Source: an uncultured Erysipelotrichaceae bacterium
Lineage (GTDB): Bacteria > Bacillota_I > Bacilli_A > Erysipelotrichales > Erysipelotrichaceae
Direction: 5' to 3'
Assembly (NCBI GenBank): GCA_937893225.1
Contig: CALBJM010000317.1
Span: forward strand, 1-6,572
Length of the DNA stretch: 6,572 nt
The stretch's first letter is position 1. Every line of letters begins with the position of its first letter. Positions 4,979 to 6,572 of the stretch are shown here, piece after piece. The notes under the pieces are model-generated. The model saw only the letters and a program-made list of their open reading frames with translations. It was not told the origin of the DNA and searched no databases. Position numbers and translations under genes: made by a program.

Positions 4979-5986
4979 ATGGTTAAAAGAGAACTTGCAG
5001 GATTAAAATTTGGAAAACTAACAGCATTAAATGTTGATAAAGAAAGATCTAAAGATGGCAAAATATATTGGGTATGTAAATGCGATTGTGGAAACATGAC
5101 ATCTGTACAATCTACTTCACTAACAAGAAAACGTGGTAGCGTTAAAAGTTGTGGATGTGCTAGAAATTCTAAAGAAGCAAAAGAAAAAGCAAGAGAAACA
5201 TATAATAGTTATCCAAAAGATATTACTGGTCTAAAATTTGGTAGATTAACAGTAATAAAAGAAACGAATATGATCAGTCATATAAAAAATGATCATGGAG
5301 CAAAATTATGGGAATGTAAGTGTGATTGCGGAAATACTTGTTATTATTCAAGAAATAAATTAGTAGGAGCTTCAAAAGTAAGTTCGTGTGGATGTTTATA
5401 TAAAGATTCAAGAAATACTGCATATAAAAAATACAACATTTATGATTTAGATAGTTATGATTTTGGTGTGGGATATGCTGATAATGGAACTTATTTCTTT
5501 TTTGACAAAGAAGATTACGATAAGATTAAGGGCTATTGTTGGTGGTATGATGGAAAATATGTTGTTGCACACTCTTTAGAAAATGATAAATACACCACAA
5601 AGATAATTCGTATGCATCGTGTTGTAATGAATATTAAAGATCGTGAAGACATAAATATTGATCATAAAAATTTAATTAGATATGATTGTAGAAAGTGTAA
5701 TTTAAGACTAGCTGATGATTATGAGAATAACATGAATCAAAATAGAATAAGATTATCAAAAACAGGTGTTGTCGGTGTAACAAAGAAAAATAATAAGTGG
5801 TGTGCTTCAATAACATCCAGAGGAAATACTATTAACTTGGGAAATTTTGATAATTTTGAAGAAGCAGTAAAGACAAGAAAAGAAGCAGAAATAAAATTAT
5901 TTGGCGAATTTAGATTCGATTTATCAGATAAAGATATTATAGATGAATCAATAATTGCTAATAGTTCTTTAAAATTTACAGTATAG
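4979..5986 (+). CDS. HNH-AP2 endonuclease (homing-type) with two N-terminal Cys-rich repeats
   Basis: This 335-residue protein has four visible parts. Repeats at residues ~6-60 and ~82-139 share 'GLKFG[KR]LT', 'W.CKCDCGN' and 'SCGC'. Their Cys clusters (C33/35/37 with C58/60; C113/115/117 with C137/139) suggest small metal-binding, DNA-contacting units. Residues ~205-255 hold an HNH_3-type nuclease motif: MHRVVM (H213), IDHKN (D228, H229, N231) and NLRLADDYENNMNQ. Residues ~262-311 form an AP2-like DNA-binding domain (GVVGVTKKNNKW...GNFDNFEEAV). Such proteins are usually freestanding or intron-encoded homing endonucleases of phages that nick or cut DNA and spread themselves. No intron core is visible around it, so it appears freestanding. 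GAAAGGG (4961-4967) precedes the ATG by 11 bases, and an in-frame TGA at 4973-4975 rules out an earlier start. It sits between the DUF5659-like and ClpP-like genes and was probably inserted there. Confidence 0.9.
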   Translation: MVKRELAGLKFGKLTALNVDKERSKDGKIYWVCKCDCGNMTSVQSTSLTRKRGSVKSCGCARNSKEAKEKARETYNSYPKDITGLKFGRLTVIKETNMISHIKNDHGAKLWECKCDCGNTCYYSRNKLVGASKVSSCGCLYKDSRNTAYKKYNIYDLDSYDFGVGYADNGTYFFFDKEDYDKIKGYCWWYDGKYVVAHSLENDKYTTKIIRMHRVVMNIKDREDINIDHKNLIRYDCRKCNLRLADDYENNMNQNRIRLSKTGVVGVTKKNNKWCASITSRGNTINLGNFDNFEEAVKTRKEAEIKLFGEFRFDLSDKDIIDESIIANSSLKFTV

Positions 5987-5998
5987 AAAGGAGATTCT

Positions 5999-6572
5999 AT
6001 GAATAATAAAAATATGTCATTATCTGAAAAGGAGTATACAGAGCTTGCAGAGAAATTAGACGCTGAACAGATTATACTTGAAGAAACAGATATTATTAAT
6101 AATCAATATGAGAATCTTCTTAAAAATAGAATCATTTTAATTAACGATGTAATTAGCGAACTTACAATTGATAAAATTGTAATGCCACTGCTTCAAATGG
6201 ATAATGATGGAACGAGTAAGAAAATTACAATTTACATAAATTCTAACGGAGGCTCAGTCTATGACGGTTTGGTGTTATGTAACATTATTGAACAATTAAA
6301 AACACCTACTGATGTAATTGTTCTTGGTTATGCTTATTCTATGGGAAGCATTATTCTAATGTCTGGTAAAAATAATCCAAATGTCGTAAGAAAATGTTAT
6401 CCATTTAGTACAGCGCTAATTCATGGTGGCTCTGCTTATATTGGTGGAACTTCAAGTCAAGTAAAAGATTACTTTAAATTTAATGAGAAGTTTGAAAAAC
6501 GTATTGCAGACTTTATTATAACTCATACAAATCTTTCAGAAGATGATTATGCCGCTATCGAAAGATATGAAG
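5999..6572 (+). CDS. ClpP-like serine protease, 3' end cut by the window
   Basis: The first 191 residues are visible, with no stop before the window end. After a charged N-terminal helix (~8-45) the ClpP fold follows. It shows KNRIILINDVIS (strand 1, ClpP 'RIIFLGEEI'), ITIYINSNGGSVYDGL (oxyanion-hole GGS at 84-86), LGYAYSMGSIILMSG with nucleophile Ser114, and TALIHGG with catalytic His142. A helical head region (150-175) comes next. The third catalytic residue, Asp, is expected beyond the window. Host ClpP works with ClpX/ClpC/ClpA unfoldases to degrade proteins. In phages, ClpP-like enzymes are often prohead or maturation proteases, but no capsid or portal gene is visible here to support that role. 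AAAGGAG at 5987-5993 lies 5 bases before the ATG, and the HNH stop is 12 bases upstream. The long N-terminal extension before the fold differs from typical ClpP. Confidence 0.88.
   Translation, partial: MNNKNMSLSEKEYTELAEKLDAEQIILEETDIINNQYENLLKNRIILINDVISELTIDKIVMPLLQMDNDGTSKKITIYINSNGGSVYDGLVLCNIIEQLKTPTDVIVLGYAYSMGSIILMSGKNNPNVVRKCYPFSTALIHGGSAYIGGTSSQVKDYFKFNEKFEKRIADFIITHTNLSEDDYAAIERYE

Noticed and set aside
4972..4986. Tiny frame starting ATGAGC just before the HNH gene
   Set aside because: It encodes only four residues and overlaps the real start. It could at most affect initiation, with no evidence for that.

Overview
The window is a low-GC, densely packed, one-directional stretch that looks like bacteriophage or prophage DNA from a Firmicutes (Bacillota) host. 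The evidence is short genes with 20-base overlaps, AGGAG-type ribosome binding sites, AT-rich codons, and a phage-like gene set: an HU-like protein, a metallophosphoesterase, an HNH-AP2 endonuclease and a ClpP-like protease. No gene is supported on the minus strand. I see no tRNA, CRISPR array, insertion sequence or convincing U-tract terminator.

Left block (1-2468): the 3' part of an unrecognised gene, an HU/IHF-family protein with a charged C-terminal tail, a 60-residue protein that may be YonK-like, a calcineurin-like metallophosphoesterase with an N-terminal helical/coiled-coil part, and an 84-residue unknown. From memory, the order HU-like / YonK-like / ~390-residue protein resembles yonN-yonK-yonJ of Bacillus phage SPbeta. 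That is a recollection and not a search result.

Centre (2469-3306): about 840 bases without a credible protein gene. They start with an essentially perfect sigma-A promoter (TTGACA, 17 bases, TGATATAAT). The following ~750 bases are full of perfect 6-8 bp complementary arms, nested multi-branch helices and at least two possible pseudoknots, and part of the region is visibly richer in G+C than the genes around it. The best reading is a large ornate non-coding RNA. Its size, elaborate folding and phage setting recall the ROOL and GOLLD classes, but it could be a new class or a very long structured leader. This is the most interesting object in the window.

Right block (3307-6572): a beta-CASP metallo-beta-lactamase-fold protein (RNA nuclease family) with a TTG start, a 53-residue DUF5659-like protein, an HNH-AP2 endonuclease with two Cys-rich repeats, and a ClpP-like serine protease cut by the window end. 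No terminator separates the RNA from these genes, so the strong promoter may drive both. A nuclease of an RNA-processing family directly downstream of a giant structured RNA suggests, without proving, a functional link.
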